A stretch of 64,000 nucleotides of DNA. It comes from Chrysopilus asiliformis (lineage: Eukaryota; Arthropoda; Insecta; Diptera; Rhagionidae). Numbering within the stretch: position 1 is the first letter of the stretch; every line of letters starts with the position of its first letter. Positions 46,884 to 57,218 of the stretch are shown here, piece by piece. A model generated the notes under the pieces. The model was not told the DNA's origin and did not search any database. It saw nothing but the letters and a program-made list of their open reading frames with translations. The DNA is taken from NCBI GenBank assembly GCA_964034945.1, contig OZ035962.1:82419942-82483941 (forward strand), given 5' to 3'. Position numbers and translations under genes: made by a program.

Positions 46884-47267
46884 TTAAACCAAACTGGACG
46901 GACGAAATGGCATCTGCCGTACGCCATTTTGTTTTAATATTTCAATTTTGTTATTTCTTGAATTTTCAATAGACTCTGATAGTTCTTTTCCATAGCTCCA
47001 CTCAGTAGTTGAAGATATAGCAGGAGAGGGGTTTTGCAATTTGCGGAAGGAAGTGTTTTGAATGGTCGCAAGTTTTTGATGAAGGACGGTCTGTCCCACA
47101 CTGAAAACCATATTCAAATCCCTGCAGCGGTTCAGCAGATAACTGGCAAGGGGTAAGACGATAGCTGTTTTTGTAACTAATTTATATTGAGGCTTAACAT
47201 ACCGACCATTATCGTGAAAATTTTCAACCATATCGGGCCAGCCGGTTAGTTGTGATGCCGTCAAATA
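46884..47267 (-). CDS. orphan open frame, possible last exon of an unknown gene
   Basis: On the minus strand a pyrimidine-rich tract ending TCGTTTTGCAG (acceptor-like, 47268-47278) precedes a frame that begins YLTASQLTGWPDMVENF and runs 127 codons to a TAA at 46884-46886. The composition looks protein-like: balanced, not repeat-derived, with no simple-sequence bias. I do not recognise the protein. No upstream exon is seen before repeat A at 47454. It could be a host exon, a retroposed fragment or a chance frame. The frame also extends 20 codons 5' of the acceptor. Confidence 0.35.
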   Translation of the reverse strand, partial: YLTASQLTGWPDMVENFHDNGRYVKPQYKLVTKTAIVLPLASYLLNRCRDLNMVFSVGQTVLHQKLATIQNTSFRKLQNPSPAISSTTEWSYGKELSESIENSRNNKIEILKQNGVRQMPFRPSSLV

Positions 47268-47453
47268 CTGCAAAACGAGAAAACGTGTGTATAGGGGTAA
47301 ACAGGACTGAGGGGAGCGAAACCGCAAATAGCCTGTAACCTTCTCAGATGTCTAAGCTACATTTAGCAAAAAACCGCATCAAAAACGGTTGCGTGTTTTT
47401 CGAGCCAAGTTCTGTCATTCAGGCATAACAGAAATTCAATTTTATATATCGGG

Positions 47454-48030
47454 TTTTTATACCCGTATGGTGAAACCAAAGGGTATATTAACTTTGCCTT
47501 ACCGTTTGTAACGCCAAGATCCCGTCATAACACACAAAAATGAATTACACCAGTGTGTTTAGAATGATAAAAATAATTAATTTCTGAATGTCCGTCCGTC
47601 TGTCCGTCTGTCTGTCCGTCTGTCCGTCTGTCTGTCCGTCTGTCTGTCTGTGGCGCGGATTGCGGGCGCACGGATTGAGCTAGAGACTTGAAATTTTGCG
47701 CAGATCCGTTTTTCGTAAAATGCGAAGCTAAGTTCGTTAATGGGCAAAAATGGACTATTAAGGGGGGGGGTACCCCCCATACGAATGAAAACGGTTTTTG
47801 TGAATATCTCAAAAACTGTGCATCTTATCAAAAAAGTGCAAGAACAAAAGTCATTTAGGATATGATTCTACATAAAACTTCCATACATTAAAATCCGATT
47901 GGAATAAATTTTAAAAATTCTTATTGGAAAGTTTGACTTCAAAGTGGAATTTTGGTACAACTGTTCGAATTTTGATACGAATATCACCATACGGGTCTCC
48001 AATGATTGCCAGATTGGCAATTATAGTTTA
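47454..48030 (+). repeat. dispersed repeat A, copy 3
   Basis: Complete order from TATACCCGTATGG through CCGTCTGTCCGTCTGTC units (47588-47652), GATTGAGCTAGAGACTTG, a GGGGGGGG/TACCCCCC segment, and CACCATACGGGT to GCAATTATAG. The tail is cut off by the DD41D element at 48035. Confidence 0.85.
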
Positions 48031-48034
48031 AATA

Positions 48035-48595
48035 TCGGGTCTTTCAATAAGGACATATCAATTTTGTATTTAAATAAAACACAGAATAATTGAGATATCG
48101 GGCTGAAATTTATTCCAGGTGTAGTGGACATGTTACATTTAAGTATGAAATTCGATGTCGTTTATATGGCCACCGCGAGCACGTTTGCAGATTGATTCTT
48201 TGGAGCCAATTTTCCACCACTCTTCCACACATATCGGCCGGAACGTTGTCAATTTCGCGTTCGATATTGTTCCTGAGCTCCTCTAATGTTGTCAACTTGT
48301 TGGCATAAACCAACCACTTAACATAACCTCATAAAAAGAAATCCAACGGCGTTAAATCGCATGAGCGATGTGGCCTTTCGACCGGACCATTTCTCGAGAT
48401 TACACGATTGCGACTACCGACTCAGAATTTCGGTAGTAAGTTTTAAACATTTCCAAACGTTGCTCGTTCGTGAACTTCACCATGATAAAAATGTAAACCT
48501 TGACTGACGTTTTAGCATTGCCAGATCATAAAAAAAGTTTTAGGGTGCGTTTTTATTAAAATACGAAATTGGTATGTCCTTGTTGAAAGACCCTT
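48035..48595 (-). mobile_element. DD41D mariner deletion derivative, copy 2
   Basis: Same terminal repeats as 17746-18327 in inverted orientation, with TA at 48033-48034 and 48596-48597. The N-terminal MVKFTNEQRLE start (ATG complement at 48481-48483) and C-terminal CDLTPLDFFL segment are joined by nearly the same deletion. The reading has stops and frameshifts. It inserted in the tail of repeat A. Confidence 0.9.
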
Positions 48596-48639
48596 TAGTA
48601 GATTGTTGCCCAAGCGAATATGAAAAACAGTAAAAAATA

Positions 48640-49195
48640 AAAGAAAAGCTACAGTTGCCAGGGGCCAATCGTCAAATACTCTATATTTTTATAGAAAAAA
48701 ATCATTTGCATGCGAGTGAAGGAGGGATTGATTCGGTTGGATTTTGATGTATAAAACAGTTATGTTAACCCGTTCGGTGCATGTTTTTTTCTATGGGAGT
48801 TAAAAATTTTCTCTATACAAATTAATGATGTTTAAGCTATTAGTATTCATTTAAAACAAAAAAAAAATTAATTTTTTTTATTTTTTACAAATACGTCCAC
48901 TGTAGTCCAGCTTTTTACTCAAAAAATCAAAATTGGGTCACAAATGCACTTAAAGGTGCACTGAATGAGAATAGAGTGTTGAAAATAAATAAATAATAAG
49001 TCAATTCAAATTTTTAACTGCGTTGCCATATGGCATCAAAATACCGAATGGGTTAAATCATTTTGGCCAAAATTTGAACCTTATTCTATACTGTGCGACG
49101 ATTGGTTCGATGCATTACTTATTCTAAATCTAATATACTCCTATATGATATATCATATTCATATAAAGTATAAAAATCTCTGTCTTAAAAAACCA
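48640..49195 (-). repeat. dispersed repeat B, inverted copy split by a MITE
   Basis: 48640-48764 is the complement of the 3' tail of repeat B (AAAAGCTACAGTTGCCAGG, CAAATACTCTATA). 49057-49195 is the complement of its 5' end (AATCTAATATACTCCTATAT). The middle tandem units are missing and a piggyBac-like MITE sits between. Confidence 0.65.
48769..49052. mobile_element. piggyBac-like MITE, 284 bp
   Basis: The ends CCCGTTCGGT and ACCGAATGGG are inverted with one mismatch, flanked by TTAA at 48765-48768 and 49053-49056. No coding frame. Sequence is otherwise unlike 44529-44748. Confidence 0.75.
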
Positions 49196-50839
49196 TCTCT
49201 TAAAAAATAAAACCATATAAAAGTTACAAGAAAGTTAAAATTGGTTGAATTCATTCTAATATAATCAAATATGATAGCCAACATAAAAACTTTGAAAATA
49301 TAGCCACATAATGTCATAGCTGTGACAGTCGTTTAAAAATGTCACCACTTGCTGTAGCAATGCACGTCAGAGCTAAAAAAAAAATTTCTCTTATTTAACT
49401 GGATTTATAGTATGAAAAATGATGCTTTTAAACTTTTCATAATGTAGATTCATTTATTTTATCTCGAATTCGCGTTATTTTATTTCTTTCATAATTTCAA
49501 ACTTTTCAGATGATGTAACACAATATGTGACATAAAGATATTCATATAACAATGTAAACCGAGAAAACCTTTTTTCTTCATTCATTTGTTTTTTGTTTTT
49601 ATTCTAGATTGTATTGGCAAAATAAATTACGAACCGACACAACTTTTAACAACAATGGTATTAAAAACTTAAAAAAAATTAATACAATGAGGATGTAGTT
49701 TTAGAATTTCCCCGAAGCCATTTCGCATTTTAACCCATATTGTTTTTGTTTTTTGTTTTTAATTTTCCTGTTCTAACTTAATGCGTCTCAACAAGAAAAG
49801 AGCAAACTGGCATTTTCAAATTGATGTGTATTGAAAAAAATCAATTAAGATTTCTCGTCAAATTTTCAGTGGAAATGAATTTTTCATACCATTCTCAATA
49901 TATATAATTATCTTTGCCAAGGTTTTTTTTCTAATTTAAGAAAGTCTTTCACGTGTTACATCTCAAAAATGAAAACCAGATTCACTGATTGATTATTTAT
50001 TTATCGAAATGTCTCTATTTTTATTATACATAAATAAAATTTCCCTTTGGCTTTTCGTCAATCTTTAAGGCTAAATTTATTTTGACAAGTTAATAACTTG
50101 CCAGTCTAATGAAGTTTTCAACTCAAGAGACGACAGATTTCTCTGACATCTGTTAAGACGTATGATTAGTAGGTAAGATAAAATTTGACAGTCGACGGTT
50201 TTTTATCATTCATTGAAAAATATTTCCGCTAAATAAATTCAACAGTCTTATAAAGATTTTCGACAGAACATAATTGAATTTCTAATTTTAATTTTCTTAT
50301 TTATGAGTTGGTTCGAAAAGAAATATCTTGCGATTGATCTTTGCTAATATTCAAACATTGGTTGTTGATTTCTGGCAAGAAGAGATTCTTTCATATATTT
50401 CAAATTTGAAATTTATCTTGTGTGTGGGATTATTTTACCTGTCAGAGTATTTTTTTTAACTTTTTAGGTACACTGAAAATATCGAATTGACTCGAGGAAA
50501 TCATAAAGACAATCATTTAATACACATGAATAAAAGGAAGTAAAATATTGGTTTGTGTGTAGAAGCTGTCCATAAATTACGTCACACTAATTTAAGTGTT
50601 TTTAGATACTATGTCAAATTTTGTTTTCATTGCGTTGTTACTTGACAGTTAACTTAATTTTGGCCCAAGCCGAAGGTGTAATTTTTCGCAGAAGGTTGGC
50701 CGGCGCCCAAGCCGATTACTCGGTAAAACTCTATTTGTAGCCATACCAAACCGCCACCACAGATTGTAATTTTTGGAATACGAAAATTATCGGGTGTTTC
50801 AATTGCTTGGAAAGATGTTAAATGTGATTGAAGCTTAAA
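49196..50839. other. AT-rich stretch without recognised features
   Basis: No frame or repeat can be supported. GTCCATAAATTACGTCACAC at about 50570 resembles ends of small insect elements but has no partner here. Confidence 0.4.
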
Positions 50840-50870
50840 CGGCTAATGTTTTTTGAAATCTATTTTCAGG

Positions 50871-52022
50871 TTCGACAAGTTCAGTCTTTGGCATTTTCAA
50901 CCATCGAAAGATTACCAATCGAAGAACGTGTTAAAGTTATTGAAGCTTATTACGAAAATGAACGTCTTTGAATTGGATGCTATGGATGTCGATGATATGT
51001 GGTTTCAACAAGAAGGCGTTACATGCCACACAGCCAATGTACCAATGGCTTTATTGAATAAGAAGTTGTCGGCCCGAATCATCTCTCGATACAAAGAAGT
51101 CAATTGGCCACCAAGATCGTGCGATTTGACGCCTTTTTATACCCATATGGTGAAACCAAAGGGTATACTAACTTTGCCTTACCGTTTGTAACGCCAAGAT
51201 CGCGTCATCACACATAAAAATGAATTACACCAGTGTGTTTAGAATGATAAAAATAATTGATTTTTGCATGTCCGTCCGTCTGTTCGTCTGTCCGTCTGTC
51301 CGTCTGTCCGTCTGTCCGTCTGTCCGTCTGTCTGTCTGTCCGTCTGTCCGTCTGTCCGTCTGTCCGTCTGTCCGTCTGTCTGTCCATCCGCCTGTGGCGC
51401 GGATTGCGGGCGCACGGATTGAGCTAGAGACTTGAAATTTTGCGTGGATCCGTTTTTCGTAAAATGCGAGGCTAAGTTCGTTAACGGGCAAAAATGGACC
51501 ATTAGGGGAGGGGGGGGGGGTACCCCCCATACGAACGAAAACGTTTTTTGCGAATACCTCAAAAACGGTGCATCTTATCAAAAAAGTCCAAGAACAAAAG
51601 TTATTTAGGATATGATTCTACATAAAACTCCCATACATCAAAATCCAATTGGAATAAATTTTAAAAAATCTTATTGGAAAGTTTAACTTTAAAGTGGAAT
51701 TTTGGTACAACTGTTCAAATTTTGATACGAATATCACCATACGGGTCTCCAATGATTGCCAGATAGGCAATTATAGCTTTTGTTATGTTTACTTCTTCCT
51801 TTGGGGTTATCTCAAGAGTAAGGTCTATGCAAAAAAGGCAACAACAATTAATCAGCTGAACGATAAGATAATAAGGCATCTTCCTGGATTCGAGGAGCAA
51901 TTTTGCTAAAATTTTGACCATCGATTTGAGGTCTAAAATTTCATCTAAAATTTTGACCATCGAGTGGAGGTATGCCACCGAAGCCTTATCGAACATTTGA
52001 GCGATATTATCTTTCACACATA
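50871..52022 (+). pseudogene. DD41D mariner transposase, deleted and split by repeat A
   Basis: The N-terminal piece (frame at 50871-50970) reads LPIEERVKVIEAYYENERL and ends at a stop. The middle part with the first catalytic Asp is deleted. It resumes as MDVDDMWFQQEGVTCHTAN, where the second catalytic Asp is Glu, and WPPRSCDLTPF. Repeat A then interrupts (51133-51790). The frame continues after it as FFLWGYLKSKVYA, and a short tandem duplication (AAAATTTTGACCATCGA at about 51910 and 51944) precedes the C-terminus ending near SDIIFHT at 52022. The third catalytic Asp codon is lost at the junction. Confidence 0.85.
51133..51790 (+). repeat. dispersed repeat A, copy 4, inside a transposase gene
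   Basis: Full order from TATACCCATATGGTG through CCGTCTGTCCGTCTGTC units (51268-51395), GATTGAGCTAGAGACTTG, GGGGGGGG/TACCCCCC, CACCATACGGGT and GTTATGTTT. Because the host frame is known, the ends can be placed within a few bases at a T-rich target. Confidence 0.88.
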
Positions 52023-52723
52023 ATTGCCATGTGCCAAATAACATGATTTAACAAAGAAATCAAAAAATTTTGATAAATAACATTATCTTAGTTTCTGTTA
52101 ACATTGGTCCAAATCATTGGAACACCCATTATATCCTTTGAAACCTTCAGACAAACCATAAGTAGTCGTCGCTCCTCCGAGGAAATTCCTATAGTTTTTT
52201 AACAAGTAAGTTCACAATCGAATTCCAATAATTCTATTAAGGCTCTTTTCCAATTATGTCTTTGTAGGAAAGCTTATTTCGGCTGTTCATTTATTTTGCA
52301 CATAAAAGTCCCTTTGAAAGGAATTGAACCATAGAAAAGTCTTCAACATTAGACTCTATTTATTTTTTTACATGAACAAAAAACTAAACCCTGATAAATA
52401 CATGTACATAGGTTGAAATTACTTGCACCTCTCTTTGGGAAAAAACGCAAAAGATATTCGCCTTGTGAAATATAACGAAAAGATACGAATTCCATTGAGA
52501 CGAATTTAAGTTCAAACAAAGGAATGCTCTGAATGTGAATGGGGAATTTGTCCTCCATTAACACAGCCACAAATTGGCAATATTGCTCAAGTATCTTTTA
52601 TTTCTTCACCAGTGATTCAACATATGTTAGTTTGCTGTGCTAATCGGTCTGGAGTATACTCTAAAGAAAGGACTAGGAAAAGCTTTTGTCACTGAGTTAA
52701 TTTTTTTCTAGTCAAAAACCATT
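52023..52723. other. stretch without recognised features
   Basis: No terminal repeat of the preceding mariner could be identified downstream, and no gene is supported. Confidence 0.4.
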
Positions 52724-53089
52724 CTTTAGATCAAGCCTGGGCACTCCTTGGCTCGTCTGGCTCCTCACAACGATTACATTTTTATTCAAATTTTACGAGA
52801 ATATAATCAATGTATGAACATTTTTACTCGACTCTCCAACGCAATGATACGTGTTGGCATAGATTAGAGAGTTACTATAGATAAGAAACGAGGAAGAAAT
52901 TTTTTCCTGAAGAAGAGTACTTTGCATCTGTTTCATTTGCTTCGTAGAGACATGAATTGCTTTTGTGTGAGAAATGGTGTAAAAAACTTTATTTTGGGAT
53001 TTTTTTTGCTGTCCGCCGAGCATTCCCTAACAATACATTGCACATAGTTTTTCGCGGACATTTTGCGTGCTATAAAAACGTTAATAATA

Positions 53090-54010
53090 CAGGGTGCGCC
53101 ATCTGTTCCTCCGGTATGAGAATGTTGAATAACTTTTTAAAGAAACAATAGATTGCAAAAAATGGTGTTTTTTTATTTAGTTCAATCCTTTACAATTTAT
53201 GTGGACTACTTTTTGAAAACAACATCGATCAAATGACCACCTTTATTGGCCACCGCAAACTGTGCTCTTTTTCGGGCATTTTCCATCACTTCTTCGAGCA
53301 TCTCCGTCGGTATGGCAGCTATTTCGGCACGAATATTGGTCTTGAGCTCGTCAATGGTCTTCGGGTTGCTGGCGTAAACTTTACTCTTCAAATAACCCCA
53401 CAAAAAGAAGTCTGGGGGGGTTAAATCAGGGGATCTTGGTGGCCAGTCAATATCGCCTCTTTTCGATATCACACGTCTAGGGAATTTTTGTTGCAAAAAC
53501 CGTATTGTTTGGTCCGCTGTGTGGCATGGCGCCCCGTCTTGCTGAAACCAGAAGTCAGTCAGACCTTTTTCACGCATTTTCGGACACACAAAATGTGCCA
53601 ACATCCACCGATATCGATTACCATTAACTGTTTCACCTTCATTGAAGAAAAATGGCCCAATGATGGTTTTTGCGCACACGCCGGCCCAAACAGTCACTTT
53701 TCGATCATGCAATGGTATTTCATGAATCTCGTGAGGATTTTCTGTCGCCCAAATGCGGCAATTTTGTTTATTAACACTGCCAGAGGGAATGAAATGTGCC
53801 TCGTCGGTCATTAAAACTTGCATCCAAAATTGAACGACTATTTTCAATGTACATCGTCACTATTTCGGCGCGTTCTTTCGGTGTGAAGCGGTTCATGGTT
53901 AAAATTGTACTGGTTTGACGTTTCCAAAACGTGTCTAGGAAAGCAAATCGGTTGACAAATGGCGAAGTTATTCAATGTTTACATACCGGAGGAACAGATG
54001 GCGCACCCTG
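53090..54010 (-). mobile_element. DD41D mariner, internally deleted, with perfect ends
   Basis: The terminal repeats begin CAGGGTGCGCCATCTGTTCC at the left and are exactly complementary at the right, continuing through TCCGGTATG. TA flanks at 53088-53089 and 54011-54012. Length 921 bp. Perfect ends and a long catalytic frame make this the youngest-looking mariner of the window. Confidence 0.95.
53206..53899 (-). pseudogene. DD41D mariner transposase with complete catalytic triad but deleted N-terminal half
   Basis: The original ATG (complement at 53896-53898) opens MNRFTPKERAEIVTMYIEN, the start of the first helix-turn-helix. About 20 codons later the reading jumps, with a frame change, into the catalytic domain at LMTDEAHF (first Asp). 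The catalytic frame, down to the stop at 53206, has WFQQDGAPCHTA with the second Asp and WPPRSPDLTPPDFFLWG with the third. I count 41 residues between the second and third, hence DD41D. It ends GGHLIDVVFKK. Most of the DNA-binding domain is missing, so it should be inactive. Confidence 0.9.
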
Positions 54011-54465
54011 TAGTAAAATGGAAAACCTGTGCGCCTACGAATGATTCCCATCGACGAATGTAAACAAAGCGCTGGCCCCGGATATGTTTGTGTTTGTGTC
54101 TTATGAGTCAATTGTGCATTCCAATTGAACGTGAAGGAGTGAAAAGGAATACCGATGTCATCAGAAAATATTCCACTAGCGCAGCTATTTACTCTACGTA
54201 AGTATATGGGAAAATGCGTTTTCTTCTCATCTATAGTAACTCTCTAATCTATGGTGTTGGTAGACGACGGCCACTTCGGCAGCCGAAATCAAACGATTCA
54301 CTAACAATCGATGGAGCGAGCCTACGACAGCCATTCAGTATAATTTCTGTTGTTGATGCGTGCGGATGTATACATTTGCTCCCCAAAACCTTAATTGCTT
54401 CCCAAAGTACACTGACGTACGAAATTTTTTCAGAAATTCGATTTTTTTAGTTTTAATTTTCCATT

Positions 54466-54627
54466 ATGAAGCGCTCATATTCAAATTCAAATACTATGTC
54501 GTGTGATTGGGAAAACAAATATTTAATAACCACAAATAATGATAACCGTCAATGTCTAGTTTGCAGTTACATGTCGAATAAAAAATTCAATCTAGAACGC
54601 CATTACAACAGCTGTCCTATCAGGTAA
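54466..54627 (+). CDS. zinc-finger-like first exon of the hAT
   Basis: ATG at 54466 opens 53 codons up to a TAA that overlaps a GTAACT donor-like word (54624-54629). The protein has CLVC, then KKFNLERHYNSC, the spacing of the BED-like finger at the N-terminus of many hAT transposases (a final His is more usual than Cys). The downstream exons are absent. Assignment relies on the motif and on its position in an element with hAT ends. Confidence 0.6.
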   Translation: MKRSYSNSNTMSCDWENKYLITTNNDNRQCLVCSYMSNKKFNLERHYNSCPIR

Positions 54628-55013
54628 CTTAATGCAATTTAGCGCATGTTTTTTCGAAGCACAGAACCGAAAATACGTCCCCACAAGTTTTTTTTTGCAC
54701 AGCGAAACTTATTATTTTTTTGTAATCGCATCATAATAAATTGTGTAGTCCACTGTTCCTAAGCGTCTCCATCAAAAGCGAAAGAGCGTAAAAAATGAAA
54801 AAGATGCGTTTTCTCATTTCGTGTTATAGTATATGAAGAAATATAAAATTTCTTCGAGTAATAGTAAATCACTACATACATGGTGCCCAGGCCTGCTTTA
54901 GATGGTCAATAAAATTCGCTAGATACATTTTACTATAAGATATTTAAAAATATTAACTATTTAGTCAGGAAGAGTTTTTAATGATAATTTCGTAAATAAA
55001 CATGATTCATGAC

Positions 55014-56338
55014 TAAGGCTCCCATCTCATTTTGGCTAAAATACAGGATAAACCTGCGAAAATTAAGGATAAATACAGGATACAGTTCCAAGTCATTTAT
55101 TTGAAAAAAAATTACATAAAAAATGCAATACACTTGTGAATGTAATTATTATTGTATCATTGGGCGCATTCACGGTACTCAACGGTTGAGAGATTTGCTC
55201 AACAGTTGAGAGATTTACTCATCATAACCACTGATCGGACGCCATTTTTTGTATCGGAAAATTACTGCGATACTTTTCTGCTCAACCGATGGGTTGAGTA
55301 TTTTGACAGATAACAGCTGGCGTTTTTTCGAAGAACAAAATATTTGCGAAACAGAATGGCTTTTCTGGATCAAATTTACAAATTAAATGATATGGAACAT
55401 AATATTTTCGAAACTCCGGAGGTGCATCACAGATTACAAACTGATAAGTTGTATTTTATTAGTTTACAGAGGTGGAAATATTTCCAATCGTTTGAAGAAA
55501 TTTTTCATTCCGCACTTTCACCGATTCACGGCCTTTAAATATTTCATGCGCAAATAAAAATGTTTGCACTAAATCAGGAATCTGTTGCAATGTTTGTGGT
55601 AACATCATCTTCAGCTAAAAACTCCAAAAACCAGTGGTTTTCCATAATTACAACTAACAATTTTCACACAACAAATTTTCCCTCCATTTGTCTATGACAA
55701 GATTGACAGATATCAGCTGTTTAATGTATCGAGGCATTCACGAGAACTAATCGAGATTTACTCAACCGTTGAGTATTCGTGAATGCGCCCATTGATTAAG
55801 TGTAAAATTATTGCTTTTGTCGTCATTGTCAATTTCGAGAGTTTTATTATCAACTCACGTATTGTATTTGTGTTTAGAAGCTATTTTCCGAAGCATTTCC
55901 GGCTGCGACGTCAGGAATTCATAGAATTCCAAGCAAGATAGTTTCATATTGGTTTTGATCGTGAGAATCGCTTTTAATGTTTCAATTTATAAATTGAATA
56001 TAAAATTTATATTCGGACACACAAAACGAACTGTAATAATATCTTGCACAGTCTTACCAGCTTGTTTCTTGCGAGAGGCTATTTATTTTCTAGTCGCTAC
56101 GAATAGAGTGCCTAAGTGTTCATAATATTTGTGCTAGTCTGAGCAAAACAGGAACGATATACGATATTTTCCTCATTAAATCTCAGTTATACAGGGAAAT
56201 ACAGGATAAATACAGGTTTTTGAAAAAAAAACAGCATCGAAAAAAAATACAGGAAAAATACAGGATAGAAAAAAAATACAGGATTGCACTCAAAAATACA
56301 GGATAAACCTGTAAAATCCAGGATAGATGGGAGCCTTA
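55014..56338. mobile_element. hAT-like element with 8-bp TSD, carrying a Harbinger-like MITE
   Basis: The ends TAAGGCTCCCATCT and AGATGGGAGCCTTA are perfect inverted repeats, flanked by TTCATGAC at 55006-55013 and 56339-56346. Subterminal ATACAGGATAAA phrases recur many times at both ends (55045-55095 and 56195-56320). A minus-strand frame of 30 codons near 55950 starts MKLSCLEFYEFLTSQPEM, but I do not recognise it. No transposase. Confidence 0.85.
55162..55790. mobile_element. Harbinger-like MITE with ATT duplication, nested
   Basis: The left end GGGCGCATTCACGGTACTCA and the right end match as inverted repeats over about 30 bases with two mismatches, through CAACGGTTGAG. ATT flanks both (55159-55161 and 55791-55793). 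A 65-codon frame at 55344-55538 has no domain I can name. The termini resemble 21069-22653. Confidence 0.85.
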
Positions 56339-56346
56339 TTCATGAC

Positions 56347-57218
56347 CCCAAGATTGAAATAAAAAATTTACTCCAAAATCGATTTAATCATAATTTCGAC
56401 AATTTCATTTATAATTTCAAATTACCTATTTGTTAGTTTTAATTATCCTTTTGAAAACTTTTGACAAGGCAATTACACCCTTTAAATTATCGACCATATC
56501 TACTTGATGAATGAAAAATTGATTTTATTTGAATGGACTTGATTTAATTAATAATCTATAAAAATAAATTATACGGACATTAATCATTTCCCTAATTGCT
56601 GAAATTTATTGATTAATCATTAACTACACATTCACGTATACTCGAAAAGAACATAGGTTTACTGACTTTGGGTATTTTGGCAATTTTCTATAATTTTACG
56701 CTATAATATTGGCATCATGGAGTGGAGTATTGGGTAACACAAGGCCAAAGTGGAGACGCGTCTGGAGCAATTAAATACGATAGTATGGCCTCCGTATTTC
56801 TGTTCTTCAAAACTAATAATAGGGTGTTGTGCTAGAACCAATGGCGAAAAGGGCGAAAGGGCGGAGAGTCAATGCTATTTTGCGATGTGTCGAGATGTAA
56901 TAATACGCACATTATCTCCATGTCCGGTCCAAAGGGGTTTATTAAGAGCCCATAAGGATAGCAATAATCTATGTTATTCGTCCACCATTAAATACTGAAA
57001 GTTGAGCGTTTATGGCGTTTCCGTCTCATATGGCATCCGTTTCAACTGAAAATGGCATTGCATTAATATGTTTAAGAACCAGTTGCCACATGGATTTATA
57101 TATCCAATTATTGTAACTTTAAATCGTTATGCGTAAATTGGATGGAATTAAAAAAAACATTTTAAAGAAATTTTTGGGGAAATTTTCTCGGCGGGAAATA
57201 TTGAAAATTTATTTAAAA
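56347..57218. other. stretch without supported genes
   Basis: An 82-codon plus-strand frame at 56750-56998 lacks an ATG start and recognisable domains. No repeat was identified. Confidence 0.4.

Larger units (their letters stand above)
52858..54253. mobile_element. P-like MITE nested in the hAT, itself interrupted
   Basis: The ends CATAGATTAGAGAGTTACTA and its complement form exact 25-base inverted repeats (52858-52882 and 54229-54253). The 7-bp GTGTTGG flanks both (52851-52857 and 54254-54260). A 7-bp duplication with CA-starting ends fits the P superfamily, but no transposase is present to confirm this. A mariner lies inside. Confidence 0.78.
52732..54895 (+). mobile_element. hAT element with 8-bp TSD carrying two nested elements
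   Basis: The ends CAAGCCTGGGCAC (left) and GTGCCCAGGCCTG (right) are inverted with one mismatch. CTTTAGAT flanks both (52724-52731 and 54896-54903). It holds a first coding exon with a zinc-finger-like segment at 54466 but no catalytic domain. Without the nested sequences it is under 0.8 kb, so it is non-autonomous. Confidence 0.88.

Noticed and set aside
47757..47780. G-run followed by TACCCCCC as a functional G-quadruplex or regulatory site
   Set aside because: It is a standard part of repeat A (also at 51510-51530) and probably slippage-prone sequence only.
56750..56998. 82-codon plus-strand frame as a gene
   Set aside because: Starts at GTG-type codon, no domain, no supporting context.
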